A stretch of 60,035 bases of DNA from Deltaproteobacteria bacterium. Lineage in GTDB: Bacteria > Desulfobacterota > Dissulfuribacteria > Dissulfuribacterales > JALVPX01. The DNA lies in assembly GCA_027023445.1 (NCBI GenBank), contig JALVVK010000024.1, positions 1 to 60,035 of the forward strand, given 5' to 3'. How positions within the stretch are numbered: the stretch's first letter is position 1; every line of letters begins with the position of its first letter. The notes beneath the pieces are model-generated. The model searched no databases and had not been told where the DNA came from. It was given only the letters and a program-made list of their open reading frames with translations. Positions 16,290 to 27,058 of the stretch are shown one piece after another. The position numbers were made by a program, and so were the translations under genes.

Positions 16290-17057
16290 TTGAAGAAAAA
16301 GAATGAAGCCTTTTTTTTACCCTTTTTGTTTTTCTGCCTGATCGCCCTGTTTTTAGCGACAGCAGGTGTTGCCGGAGCGACTCTGTATGACATGGGAGCG
16401 GGTTTGATCTACGACAGTGATCTTGACATCATGTGGCTTCAGGATGCTAATTATGCCAGGACATCCGGGTATGACACCGATGGAAAGATGACATGGTCTG
16501 ATGCGGACCGTTGGGCGAATGATCTGACGTACGCGGGCTACAGTGACTGGCGTCTGCCCAGGGGATTTCCTGATGGGGGGGTATACATTGGTGTCTTTAG
16601 ATATGACGGTTCAACGGACTGGGGTTACAACGTGACCGATCTGACAGAAAGACGCAATGAAATGGCATACCTTTACTATGTAGAGCTTGGTAATCTGGGA
16701 AAATATGACACAAGCGGCATCCAAAGGGCATCCGGAACCTATGGCCTTATAAATCATGGTCCGTTTTTAAATATTGAAACACAGACCCCTGGTTACTGGA
16801 CTTGCACATCTACAGGGGCAGGTACATACATACGTTTCAGTTTTGCTGATTATATATATGGCCCAAACAATCAGTGGAGTGTTGGAAGCGGATTTAAGGG
16901 GAGGGATTACCCCGGTAATTTGTTTAACGCCTGGGCCGTGCGTGACTGCGATTCAGCCGAGCCTGTTCCCGAACCGGCAACCATGTTGCTGATGGGTTCC
17001 GGCCTGGCAGCCATGGCCGGGTTCCGTAAGAGGCTGAAGATGGAAACGAAAGCCTGA
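16290..17057 (+). CDS. PEP-CTERM protein with DUF1566 (Lcl-type) domain
   Basis: I choose TTG at 16290 because an AAAGGAG site lies 8 bp upstream; that site overlaps an in-frame ATG at 16272. A signal peptide (F-F-L-P-F-L-F-F-C-L-I-A-L-F) is cut near V-A-G-A. The mature part has the DUF1566 pattern (M-T-W-S-D-A-D-x-W-A-N-D-L-T-Y-A-G-Y-S-D-W-R-L-P). The end is P-V-P-E-P-A-T-M-L-L-M-G-S-G-L-A-A-M-A-G-F-R-K-R, a complete PEP-CTERM sorting signal: VPEP motif, membrane helix, basic tail. Such proteins are recognised by an exosortase and end up at the surface or in exopolysaccharide matrix. No exosortase is in the window. Confidence 0.88.
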   Translation: MKKKNEAFFLPFLFFCLIALFLATAGVAGATLYDMGAGLIYDSDLDIMWLQDANYARTSGYDTDGKMTWSDADRWANDLTYAGYSDWRLPRGFPDGGVYIGVFRYDGSTDWGYNVTDLTERRNEMAYLYYVELGNLGKYDTSGIQRASGTYGLINHGPFLNIETQTPGYWTCTSTGAGTYIRFSFADYIYGPNNQWSVGSGFKGRDYPGNLFNAWAVRDCDSAEPVPEPATMLLMGSGLAAMAGFRKRLKMETKA

Positions 17058-17439
17058 TATTAAGATATCTCATGTACACCGGCTGGCATATACGAAAGGA
17101 ACTGCCTGCCGATATTGCAGATTTCAGGCACGACAAAAAGTTTTCAGGTTCCGGTTCACGGCTGTTAACATGGCATCCGACACCTTGAAATATTGTGTAT
17201 GTGCCGGTTTATTTTACAGCCGCATGGAATCATGGTAGCAGAAATACATCACAGATATGGCCTATTATGAACCTCCTCAGAAGGGATTTGAAACAGAAGG
17301 TCATATTCCCATTATCCCGGATTGCGCATTTCAAATGCCTGAGAAAATGATTTTAGTCGAATAATTAAAGGGTTAACTGCGATTCAGCCAGATGTTTTGT
17401 TAACCTAAAAGGTGTGGTTTCCACAGTATGCATCTCAGG
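17058..17439. other. Intergenic stretch without genes
   Basis: Nothing coding is evident. A short ATTATCCCGGATT motif near 17307-17320 is the reverse of the end of repeat B and also occurs near 29250, so a decayed repeat B fragment may lie here. Confidence 0.35.
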
Positions 17440-17571
17440 CACTTGAAGCCATAATGGGCTCGCAAATTTATCGAATCTGCTGAGTTGTAGGGCGGTTGAA
17501 GTACATAAGTACGTTTGCGTGGCCCTTTGTCCTGTGTCTTCGGCAAACTTACGAGGCGCATAATCCGGGAT
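17440..17571 (+). repeat. Repeat B, full copy 1 (large palindrome)
   Basis: About 130 bp matching 53843-53970: shared blocks TTGAAGCC, GGGCTCGCAA, TTATCGAATCTGCTG, TTGAAGTACA, AAGTACGT, TGCGTG, CTTCGGCAAACTT, GCATAATCCGGGA. It is an imperfect inverted repeat, CTCGCAA at the left facing TTACGAG at the right. It ends 27 bp before the sensor kinase start. Confidence 0.75.
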
Positions 17572-17598
17572 TATTTCCAAGGAAAAGGAATAGTTCTG

Positions 17599-20500
17599 AT
17601 GGCGAAGAAACCAACCTGCGAAGAGCTTGAACAGAGGATCAGGGAGCTTGAGCTGAATTTTTACAGGTACAGAAAGGCGGGGGAGGCTTTACGTTCAGCA
17701 TATCAGGGGCTCAGAGCTGTTTTTGATGCCATCCCATGGCGCATTAACGTGGTTGATCTGGATTTTAACATTACAGATGTCAATGAATACCTTGTAAAAA
17801 GTTTCGGATTTCCTGACAGGGAGTCTGTTATTGGGCGCAAATGCTACGAGGTCCTGAAGGGCCGCGGATCGGTCTGCCCTGACTGCGCGGTGGCTGAGAC
17901 GTTCAGGACAGGGAAGCTCGGTTTCAGAAGGACTGATTCTCAGGATGAAGAACAGACTGGTGGGCGTAGTTTTGAGATATTTGCCTGTCCCCTTTCAGAT
18001 GAAAACGGCAGGTGTACAGGGGCGATAGAGTTTACCAGGGATATTACGGAATTTAACAGGCTCGAAGATGAGCGGCGGAACATGAAGGCCCGTCTCAGGG
18101 TCCTGAGGAGTCTGTCGCGCATGGTCGATGCCGATTACCAATCCCTTTGTGATAAGGTCCTGGACGAACTTCTTGCCATGACGCGCAGCAGATATGCCTT
18201 TTACGGTCTTCTCAACAGGGATGAAACCGTACTGACCGCATATTCCTGGTCAAGGGATGTGTTGAGCTCCTGCGCGGTAAAGGAAAAGATCTTTGGGTTT
18301 CCGTTGGACAAAGGCGGGCTGTGGACAGTGGCTGTGCGTGAGAGGAAATCCCTTATCGTCAATGATTATGACGCATGGCATCCGGCGAAAAGGGGAACCC
18401 CGGAGGGTCATGTCAGGCTCAGGAGATTGCTGGTCGTCCCGATTTTCATGGGCGAGCGTATTGTCGCGCTGACGGCGGTGGCAAACAAGGAATCTGATTA
18501 CACAGAGGATGATGTAAGACAGATTGAGGCCTTTTGCACCCCGGTACAGACCATTATTGCACGCAGGCGTGCGGAAAATGAACTCAGGGAGCACCTTGAT
18601 GTGCTGGGTGCCAGGATGCGGGAACGCGCGGCCATGCTTGAAGAAGAGATTATAAGGCGCAGGGAAACCGAGGCCGCGTTAAGAAAGTCCGAGGAGGACA
18701 AGACAAACATTCTACAGACCATGTCGGAACTGGTGGTCTATACGGACAGGGACATGAAGATCATCTGGGCGAACCGGGCCGCATGTGAATCACTTGGTAT
18801 GCGGCCTGATGAGCTTGTTGGAAAATATTGTTACAGCGAGTGGTTTGAGAGGAGTGAACAGTGTCCATTCTGCCCTGCCGGCGAGATTTTTAAAACCGGA
18901 AAGCCAGCGGAAGGACAGACGCGAAGCCCGGATGGCAGACAATGGCATTTCAGGGGATACCCGGTCAAGGATGAAAACGGAGATGTCACGGGAATCGTTG
19001 AGGTGGTGGAGGAGATAACGGACAAGAGGCGCGCTGAGCAGGCTTTGCGCTCTCAACTGGAGCTTGAAAAACTGGTTGCCTCTATCTCGGCGGGTTTCAT
19101 CAACCTGGCTCCGGAACAGATAGACGGGGGGATAAATCGGGCGCTTGAGACCATAGGCATCTTCTTCGGGGTTGATCGCAGTTACCTTTTCCTGCTGCGC
19201 GATAACGGGGAGAAGATGGATAATACGCATGAGTGGTGCGCTGAGGGAGTTGAGCCGCAGATAAACAACCTGAAAGGCCTGTCCGTTGACATCATTCCGT
19301 GGTGGATGGAGAAACTCAGGCGTTTTGAGGATATTTACATACCTCGCGTGGCTGACCTTCCGCCTGAGGCGGACGTTGAAAAAAATATTCTCCTGGAGCA
19401 GGATATAAGGTCACTTGTCGCTGTCCCTGTTGCCTACGAAGGTTCACTTCTGGGCTTTATCGGTTTTGATTCGGTAAGGCACGAGAGGCAATGGCCTGAG
19501 GAGGTAATCATGCTCCTTAACCTGATCGCTGAGATCTTTGCCAATGCCCTGGCACGCAGGCGGGCGATCCAGGAAAAAGCAGACCTTGAAGCCCAGCTGT
19601 TCAAGGCCCAGAAAATGGAGGCCATCGGCACGCTTGCCGGGGGCGTTGCTCATGATTTTAATAACCTGCTCATGGTGATCCAGGGGCATGTTTCCCTTAT
19701 GCTGCTGGATGCGGATTTCCAGGCCCGGAACAGGGAACACCTTGAAAGGATACGGGAGGCGGTTAAAAGCGGGGCGGATCTTACGAAACAGCTCCTTGGT
19801 TTCGCAAGGGGAGGCAAATACCAGACAATGCCCACGGATGTGAACCAGCTTGTGGAAAGGAGCGCGGAAATGTTTGGTCGCGCCAGAAAGGAGATTAAAA
19901 TTTATAAGAAATATCATCCTGATATCCATACTGTCGAGGTGGACAGGGGACAGATGGAGCAGGTATTCATGAACCTTTTTATAAATGCCTGGCAGGCCAT
20001 GCCTGGAGGGGGAGACCTTTATATTGAGACGGATAACGTGGCGCTTGAGGAGGATTATACCAGGCCGTTCGGCGTGTCTCCTGGCGATTTTGTAAAAATT
20101 TCCGTGGCTGATACGGGAAAGGGAATGGATAAGGCCACCATGGAGAGGATATTCGAGCCCTTTTTTACCACCAAGGAGATGGGGCGGGGAACAGGGCTCG
20201 GCCTTGCCTCTGCTTACGGGATCATAAGGAATCACGGCGGCATCATTGATGTGCAAAGTGAAAAGGGCAGGGGAACAACCTTTGATGTCTATCTGCCGGC
20301 ATCGGGAAGAAGTGTAAAGGAAGGGAAAAAGGAAAAAACAGCCACTATGGTGAAGGGTACGGGGACCATCCTTATCGTGGATGACGAAGAGATGATTCTT
20401 GATGTCGGACAGGCAATCCTCAAGTCCACGGGTTATAAGGTGCTGCGTGCCGGCTCCGGCAGCGAGGCCTTGCGGCTGTACAGGCAGCACGGTAATGAAA

Positions 20501-20727
20501 TTGACCTGGTGCTCCTTGACATGATCATGCCGGACATGAACGGTGGCGAGGTGTACGACAGGATAAAGGACATTGATCCGGGCGCCAGGGTCCTTCTTTC
20601 AAGCGGATACAGCATAGACGGTCAGGCGGCCGGGATACTTGAGCGTGGCTGCGATGATTTTATCCAGAAACCCTTTGATCCAGACGAGCTATCTGCCAAA
20701 ATAAGTGAGATCCTTAACCGGGGATAA
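17599..20727 (+). CDS. Hybrid sensor histidine kinase (PAS-GAF-PAS-GAF-HisKA-HATPase-REC)
   Basis: A 1042-residue soluble multi-sensor kinase. Order: PAS at about 25-140 with a C-P-D-C pair, GAF about 150-330, a coiled coil, PAS about 365-480 with C-P-F-C, GAF about 490-650, HisKA with G-G-V-A-H-D-F-N-N-L-L near 670, HATPase to about 900 (N-x-x-x-N-A-W-Q-A-M, D-T-G-K-G-M, G-x-G-L-G-L-A), receiver domain at the end with L-L-D-M-I-M-P-D-M-N-G. No transmembrane helix, so it senses a cytoplasmic cue. The paired CxxC motifs in the PAS domains are frequent in deltaproteobacterial kinases and could bind a metal or sense redox. ATG 17599 has an AAGGAA site. No partner regulator is adjacent; the target is unknown. 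Confidence 0.9.
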   Translation: MAKKPTCEELEQRIRELELNFYRYRKAGEALRSAYQGLRAVFDAIPWRINVVDLDFNITDVNEYLVKSFGFPDRESVIGRKCYEVLKGRGSVCPDCAVAETFRTGKLGFRRTDSQDEEQTGGRSFEIFACPLSDENGRCTGAIEFTRDITEFNRLEDERRNMKARLRVLRSLSRMVDADYQSLCDKVLDELLAMTRSRYAFYGLLNRDETVLTAYSWSRDVLSSCAVKEKIFGFPLDKGGLWTVAVRERKSLIVNDYDAWHPAKRGTPEGHVRLRRLLVVPIFMGERIVALTAVANKESDYTEDDVRQIEAFCTPVQTIIARRRAENELREHLDVLGARMRERAAMLEEEIIRRRETEAALRKSEEDKTNILQTMSELVVYTDRDMKIIWANRAACESLGMRPDELVGKYCYSEWFERSEQCPFCPAGEIFKTGKPAEGQTRSPDGRQWHFRGYPVKDENGDVTGIVEVVEEITDKRRAEQALRSQLELEKLVASISAGFINLAPEQIDGGINRALETIGIFFGVDRSYLFLLRDNGEKMDNTHEWCAEGVEPQINNLKGLSVDIIPWWMEKLRRFEDIYIPRVADLPPEADVEKNILLEQDIRSLVAVPVAYEGSLLGFIGFDSVRHERQWPEEVIMLLNLIAEIFANALARRRAIQEKADLEAQLFKAQKMEAIGTLAGGVAHDFNNLLMVIQGHVSLMLLDADFQARNREHLERIREAVKSGADLTKQLLGFARGGKYQTMPTDVNQLVERSAEMFGRARKEIKIYKKYHPDIHTVEVDRGQMEQVFMNLFINAWQAMPGGGDLYIETDNVALEEDYTRPFGVSPGDFVKISVADTGKGMDKATMERIFEPFFTTKEMGRGTGLGLASAYGIIRNHGGIIDVQSEKGRGTTFDVYLPASGRSVKEGKKEKTATMVKGTGTILIVDDEEMILDVGQAILKSTGYKVLRAGSGSEALRLYRQHGNEIDLVLLDMIMPDMNGGEVYDRIKDIDPGARVLLSSGYSIDGQAAGILERGCDDFIQKPFDPDELSAKISEILNRG

Positions 20728-20837
20728 CCGGCCAGATTGATATCAGCCTGATAAATGCTCCCTTGCCTTTAATTTCCACTTTAATTACCATTGCGTATAT
20801 ACGATAAGGGAAAAGGTAATCCGGGTTACATAATTGA

Positions 20838-22220
<1,383 letters not shown>

Positions 22221-22277
22221 AATCAAGGTGTAATGCCCGGCATGGTTTTCCCGCTATGCCGGGCGGTCAGAACGTGT

Positions 22278-22305
22278 ATGGGCTGCCTTCGCAGCCCATT
22301 TTTTT
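22278..22305 (+). terminator. Rho-independent terminator after eno
   Basis: ATGGGCTGC-CTTC-GCAGCCCAT with seven Ts at the end. A second hairpin without a T run (GCCCGGCAT at 22235-22243 with ATGCCGGGC at 22256-22264) precedes it. The remaining bases to 22513 show nothing. Confidence 0.9.
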
Positions 22306-22513
22306 ATCGTCCGAATCCATTGAGATGATATTCTGACGGATTAAGGCTGAGGATGATATTCCGCCTTTCTTTTTTGGTAAGATCCCTTTCCCCCGGGCCA
22401 GGTCTGCCCTTGTCCTGAACTGGAATAGGGACGCCAACCTGGATGGCTGTTCGTATCTGGATAAGCGCCTGATGTTGAGCCTGGCTTTTTGCCAGATGAG
22501 CCGGATGATACCC

Positions 22514-23065
22514 TTATTTTAATCTCAGCTTTTCCGTCTCGCGTCTGATTTCTTCCATTTTATTTAATTCGAACTTTAGCCGTGAGTTTTCGGCCTTGAG
22601 GATGGCAAGATCCTTTTTCAGCTTTTTAATCCTGGCCTCCCTTAATTTCAGCCTTGCCGCGCAGGAACCGCCTGCGGTCCTGCCGGTTTTCTTTGTTCCG
22701 CCAAGTTTATCTATCAGGCGCAGTTCTGGTATCAGCTCTTTTGAGCATTCTTTAGAACGCATAATCCTGAGATATTTATTTTTGAAACCGTCCAGGGAAT
22801 AAAGGTAAAAGGCCGATCTGCATCGGCAGACAGGGCTTTTAAGCAGATGCCTCAGTTGTCCTATGGCTATGGCCTCGTTACCCAGCTTGAGTTGTTTCAT
22901 TGCCTGCTGCAGGGCCGGGGGCTCCTGCTGCGGCGGTAAGGCCCTCGGGGGGGAGAGAATGCAACCTGACAATACGAGCATGACTATAAGGATAACTGTA
23001 TCCAAAAGGCAGCACCTTTCCCATCTGTTACGGCATCGTTTTTGTTTGGAGGGCTTTCTACCCAA
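22514..23065 (-). CDS. QseG-like lipoprotein of a two-component locus
   Basis: A 183-residue protein with a basic N-terminus, a hydrophobic stretch V-I-L-I-V-M-L-V-L and lipobox L-S-G-C, so a lipoprotein. The middle holds several cysteines (C-R-C-R and others), and the C-terminal 45 residues form a Lys/Glu-rich coiled coil. It overlaps the end of the kinase gene by 82 bp if the 23065 ATG is used, which I prefer because it provides the positive charges of the signal. Gene order kinase-lipoprotein next to a sigma-54 regulator recalls glrK-qseG-glrR of enterobacteria, where the lipoprotein modulates the kinase. Sequence similarity to QseG itself is not evident. Confidence 0.6.
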   Translation of the reverse strand: MGRKPSKQKRCRNRWERCCLLDTVILIVMLVLSGCILSPPRALPPQQEPPALQQAMKQLKLGNEAIAIGQLRHLLKSPVCRCRSAFYLYSLDGFKNKYLRIMRSKECSKELIPELRLIDKLGGTKKTGRTAGGSCAARLKLREARIKKLKKDLAILKAENSRLKFELNKMEEIRRETEKLRLK

Positions 23066-24471
23066 ATTTTTCCTCCGTGTGCCTGTATAATTTCCCTGGC
23101 TATGGCAAGCCCCAGGCCAATACCGCCTTTGCGGCGGATGGTCTGTATCTGATAAAATTTATCAAAAATTTTATCCTGTTCTTCGGGGGAGATACCGGTT
23201 CCTGTATCAATTACACCTATTTCGATGGCGGATGCAACGCCTTTTTTGTCCTTATGGACACCTCTTAATATGATTTTGACCTTTTCACCTTCAGGACTGT
23301 ACTTGATGGCATTCTGGACAATGTTCATTATTGCACGTACCATGCGGTCCCTGTCAAGGTGCATTTTTTCTCCCTGATGTTCAATATCAGTGAGGATCTG
23401 AATGCTGCGGCTGTTTGCCAGGGGGGAAAGGGTGGCAATTACCTCGCTGATTATCTCAGGCATGTTTGCCGGGCTTCTGCTGATGGGGCTGAGACCTGCC
23501 TGCATCCTGGAAAGATCCAGTAATTCGTCTATCAGGTTTTTGAATTTGCCCATACTTTCATTTAAAATAGTCACAAGTCTCTGTTGTTTTTCGTTCAAGG
23601 CACCCAGCATGGGCTCGTTGAGCAGTTTGGCAGCCTCTATCATGGAGGACAGGGGGGTTTTAAGCTCGTGGCTGGCAACCGCTATGAAATCCGATTTGAG
23701 CTGGTCCAGTTCCTTGAGCCTTCTGGTCATGTCGTTGAAGACCCCGGCCAGCTGTCCCAGTTCATCCCCTGTCTCCACGGGGATCGCCTGATCAAACTGC
23801 CCCCTGCCTATGGCAAGCGCCCCTGCCCGGAGATTATCAATTGGCCGCTTGATATATTTATAGAGAAGCCATGGAATAAGGAGCGCCAGCCCAAGGGCCG
23901 CAAGTGTGATCAGGGTGGTGAGTTTCTTTGCTCTGGACGTGGATTCGGAGACCTTTTTTGTCTTGTCCCTGAGGTCCTGTTTAAGGATTTTGTCAATGTC
24001 GTTGAGGTCATCCAGCATTCTGGACGTGAGGGCTTTGATCTGGTCCTCTGTATGGGAGGAAAGGAGGGGCATTCCATGGGATATGTTTGGTCTGGCGCTG
24101 TCATGTGCCTTTTTTACCAGTTTTTTGATGGATTCAAGTTGAAGCGAGAGATTTTCTGCCCTCTCCAGAACAGGTCCTGAGGACTTTTCCTCGATCTTTT
24201 TTATATTTTTTTTGTAGTCACTGGAGAGTTTTAGAAAGGCGCTGTAGGCGTCTTCCCTGTAGAGGCTGACATAGCGCCTGGATTCTGCTTCTATGGAAGG
24301 CAGTACCCCCCTTAGGTATTCGACTGTGGTGGAAAGCTCCACGTTTCGTTTGGCAAGATCCGTGGCGACCTTTTCAATGCAGGAAAGATAATATATGGAT
24401 ACGGTACATGGGACGATCATTATCAAAAGCAGGATCAGGTATCCTGTCAGTAACCGGTAATAAAGCCTCAT
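22984..24471 (-). CDS. GlrK-like membrane sensor histidine kinase
   Basis: A 495-residue kinase: membrane helix at about 6-28, a helical periplasmic domain to about 185, second helix T-L-I-T-L-A-A-L-G-L-A-L-L-I-P-W-L-L-Y, HAMP, HisKA with F-I-A-V-A-S-H-E-L-K-T-P-L, then HATPase with N-A-I-K-Y-S-P-E-G, D-T-G-T-G-I-S and G-L-G-L-A-I-A-R-E. It autophosphorylates on the His and should pass phosphate to the divergent response regulator at 24641-26095, whose gene starts 169 bp away. The four-helix periplasmic layout resembles GlrK/QseE. The signal is unknown. Confidence 0.88.
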   Translation of the reverse strand: MRLYYRLLTGYLILLLIMIVPCTVSIYYLSCIEKVATDLAKRNVELSTTVEYLRGVLPSIEAESRRYVSLYREDAYSAFLKLSSDYKKNIKKIEEKSSGPVLERAENLSLQLESIKKLVKKAHDSARPNISHGMPLLSSHTEDQIKALTSRMLDDLNDIDKILKQDLRDKTKKVSESTSRAKKLTTLITLAALGLALLIPWLLYKYIKRPIDNLRAGALAIGRGQFDQAIPVETGDELGQLAGVFNDMTRRLKELDQLKSDFIAVASHELKTPLSSMIEAAKLLNEPMLGALNEKQQRLVTILNESMGKFKNLIDELLDLSRMQAGLSPISRSPANMPEIISEVIATLSPLANSRSIQILTDIEHQGEKMHLDRDRMVRAIMNIVQNAIKYSPEGEKVKIILRGVHKDKKGVASAIEIGVIDTGTGISPEEQDKIFDKFYQIQTIRRKGGIGLGLAIAREIIQAHGGKIWVESPPNKNDAVTDGKGAAFWIQLSL

Positions 24472-24640
24472 TTTGTTTTTTCCCGAGGTGATTTTACCCC
24501 AACAGCCACGGGATAGTTCCCGGAACCGGATCGTGTAATGGGAGTCAAATGGTTTCTTCCGTGTATACCCGGAATCAAATTTATGTTATTTTGCATGTTC
24601 ACGCACAACACATACAATGTTTATCAGGTGAAGGGCCAAA

Positions 24641-26095
24641 ATGGAAGCACCAGATTTTGAAAATAAAAAACATAAATCCATGAAGGCGCCGAAAATCCTG
24701 CTGGTGGACGACGATGCGGCCACCGTGGAGGTTTACAAGATGCGCCTTGAAGATTTTTACGGCTATGATGTCATTGGCGTTACAGATCCTGAAGAAGCCC
24801 TGTTGGTTTTTTCCGACCAGTCCGATATTGATGTCCTGATTACCGACCAGAAGATGGGCAGGATGTCCGGCCAGGAACTGATGCGGAAATGTCTTTCCAT
24901 TGATCCCGGCCTGCAGACCATAATATTCACTGCCTACGGCACCATTGACCAGGCGGTGGAATCCATGAGGCTTGGCGCCTATACCTATCTCACCAAGCCT
25001 GTGGAACATAAACCGCTGGCCGCCCAAATTGAAAAGGCCATTGAGAAAAAGGCCCTTTTGAAACGTATTAGCGACCTGGAAGGCATACTGGAAGGCTCAA
25101 GCAGGTTTGCCGGGATGATCGGCTGCAGCAGAAAAATGCAGTATGTTTTCAGACAGATCCTTCAGCTCGCTCCCACGGACAGCACAATCAGCATATATGG
25201 GGAGTCAGGCACGGGCAAGGAGCTTGTGGCCAATGCCATACACACTCACAGCACCCGGTCTGCTGCCAATTTCGTGGCGGTCAACTGCGCGGCCATACCA
25301 GAGACACTTTTGGAGGATGAACTCTTTGGCCATGTCAAGGGCGCGTACACAAACGCGGTCAGCAGAAAGGAGGGCCTCTTTGTCCGAGCCCATAAGGGTA
25401 CCCTGTTCCTGGACGAGGTCGGTGAGATGAGCGAGGCCATGCAGGCAAAGCTGCTGAGGGTCATAGAAACAGGAGAGGTCAGACCTCTTGGCAGTGACGC
25501 GGTGAAGAAGGTAGATGTGCGCCTTGTGGTGGCGACCAAGAGAAACCTCAGGGAACAGGTGGATAAAGGGAAGTTCAGGGAAGATCTCTTTTACAGGGTT
25601 CATGTGGTACCACTGAAGATTCCTCCCCTGAGAGAAAGACCCGAGGATATCTGCCCGCTTATGTCCCATTTCCTTACCATATATTCAAACAAAATGAACA
25701 AGGGCATAAAAGGCGTTGAAAGGGGCGTGGTGGAGCGTTTCAGAACCTACGGCTGGCCGGGTAATGTCAGAGAACTGGAAAATACCGTGGAGTACCTGGT
25801 TGCCATGTCCACCGCTGAGGTTATAGGGGAGGATCTCCTGGAACATACCCCCCTTTCCCGGACAGATCGCAAGAGCAGGATTCCCCTGCTGAGAGAGGCA
25901 AAAGACGAGTTTATAAAGGAATATCTTGACAGGCTTTTCAGGTTTACCCAGGGCAATGTAAGCCAGGCAGCGAAGCTGGCCGGCTATTACAGGGCTGATT
26001 TTTACAAGTTGTTCCAGAAATATGGCATGAATCCAAAAAGTTATAAAAAAGGTCCAAAGGTCGTCAAAACCGAGGACCTGGCGGATCTGTCGTGA
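24641..26095 (+). CDS. GlrR-like sigma-54-dependent response regulator
   Basis: A 484-residue NtrC-family activator: receiver domain at about 18-135 (D-D-D, phospho-acceptor in L-I-T-D-Q-K-M), AAA+ domain with Walker A G-E-S-G-T-G-K-E, Walker B G-T-L-F-L-D-E-V-G, arginine-finger region F-R-E-D-L-F-Y-R, and a C-terminal Fis-type helix-turn-helix (N-V-S-Q-A-A-K-L-A-G-Y-Y-R-A-D-F-Y). The sigma-54-contacting loop is GAYTNA (residues 234-239) instead of GAFTGA, a variant at a normally critical Gly. Partner of the divergent kinase. It is followed 35 bp later by the phosphorylase gene. Targets may include the sigma-54-type promoter at 34935 (inference). Confidence 0.92.
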   Translation: MEAPDFENKKHKSMKAPKILLVDDDAATVEVYKMRLEDFYGYDVIGVTDPEEALLVFSDQSDIDVLITDQKMGRMSGQELMRKCLSIDPGLQTIIFTAYGTIDQAVESMRLGAYTYLTKPVEHKPLAAQIEKAIEKKALLKRISDLEGILEGSSRFAGMIGCSRKMQYVFRQILQLAPTDSTISIYGESGTGKELVANAIHTHSTRSAANFVAVNCAAIPETLLEDELFGHVKGAYTNAVSRKEGLFVRAHKGTLFLDEVGEMSEAMQAKLLRVIETGEVRPLGSDAVKKVDVRLVVATKRNLREQVDKGKFREDLFYRVHVVPLKIPPLRERPEDICPLMSHFLTIYSNKMNKGIKGVERGVVERFRTYGWPGNVRELENTVEYLVAMSTAEVIGEDLLEHTPLSRTDRKSRIPLLREAKDEFIKEYLDRLFRFTQGNVSQAAKLAGYYRADFYKLFQKYGMNPKSYKKGPKVVKTEDLADLS

Positions 26096-26129
26096 AAACA
26101 CGCGCGAAACTGCGGGGGCGGGTTGATCT

Positions 26130-26987
26130 ATGAATGTGGACATGAATGGCCAGCCTGAGGAATATAAAAAGGCGGTGGACAGATGTGTTTCTCATTTAAC
26201 CGGCCGTATCCCCTTTACGCCTGATGTATGTCTGATGCTGGGCACGGGCCTTGGCGGAATTGCGGGAGCAATGGATGTCGCCTGGTCATCCCCGTACAGG
26301 GATATTCCGGGCTTCCCCGTATCAACGGCTCCGGAGCATGCGGGGAAGCTGCTTATAGGAACAATGGGAGGCACCAGGGTCGCCCTTTTCCAGGGCAGGT
26401 TTCATTATTACGAGGGATACAGCGCAAGGCGCCTCACTCTTCCCGTAAGGGTGATGGCCTCCCTGGGAACCGGCATAATGATTGCCTGTAACGCGGCAGG
26501 CGGCCTTAACCTGGATTTTTGCTCAGGGGATCTGATGCTCATAAAAGACCACATCAACCTCATACCTGATAATCCGTTGAGAGGCGCCAACGTTGAGGGA
26601 TGGGGCCCAAGATTTCCTGACATGTCCTGCGCGTATGACAGGGGGTTAAGAAAAATTGCCCTTGAAGCTGCCGCAAACAGGGGGATAGATCTGAAAGAAG
26701 GGGTCTTTGTCGCGGTTCCGGGGCCAAGCCTTGAGACACCGGCAGAGACACGGTTTCTCAGAATGGCCGGCGCCGATGCCGTAGCCATGTCCCTTGTTCC
26801 CGAAGTGATTGTCGCCGTGCATTCAGGCATGAAGATCCTGGGTATATCGGTCATAGCCAATGTGAACAATCCTGACGCCTTTGAGCCCATACTGATCGAA
26901 GACGTAGTGGCCCAGGCCAGAAAGGCGGAGAAACGCCTGGAAGAACTTTTGGCTTCTGTGATCGTTTCACTGAACAGTCCGGGCTGA
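26130..26987 (+). CDS. Purine nucleoside phosphorylase (PNP/MTAP family)
   Basis: A 285-residue trimeric-type phosphorylase. Recognisable parts are L-G-T-G-L-G for phosphate, P-E-H-A-G-K-L, Q-G-R-F-H-Y-Y-E-G, N-A-A-G-G-L-N, L-I-K-D-H-I-N-L and P-G-P-S-L-E-T-P-A-E. It splits purine ribonucleosides with phosphate to base and ribose-1-phosphate. The substrate loop reads A-M-S-L-V-P-E where PNP usually has G-M-S-T-V-P-E and MTA phosphorylase differs, so specificity is uncertain. The next gene encodes an MTA/SAH deaminase, so methylthioinosine or inosine are plausible substrates. An in-frame ATG at 26142 is an alternative start. Confidence 0.9.
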   Translation: MNVDMNGQPEEYKKAVDRCVSHLTGRIPFTPDVCLMLGTGLGGIAGAMDVAWSSPYRDIPGFPVSTAPEHAGKLLIGTMGGTRVALFQGRFHYYEGYSARRLTLPVRVMASLGTGIMIACNAAGGLNLDFCSGDLMLIKDHINLIPDNPLRGANVEGWGPRFPDMSCAYDRGLRKIALEAAANRGIDLKEGVFVAVPGPSLETPAETRFLRMAGADAVAMSLVPEVIVAVHSGMKILGISVIANVNNPDAFEPILIEDVVAQARKAEKRLEELLASVIVSLNSPG

Positions 26988-27058
26988 GCCCATCTTCATG
27001 GCAGGATCACAGTGGTTGATTTTTCCTCCAGGCCACGAGGAAAAAGGAGCGGATTCCA

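Noticed and set aside
19444-20490. 348-codon antisense frame inside the hybrid sensor kinase
   Set aside because: The plus strand encodes intact HisKA, HATPase and receiver motifs over the same bases; the antisense product has low-complexity His/Leu composition.
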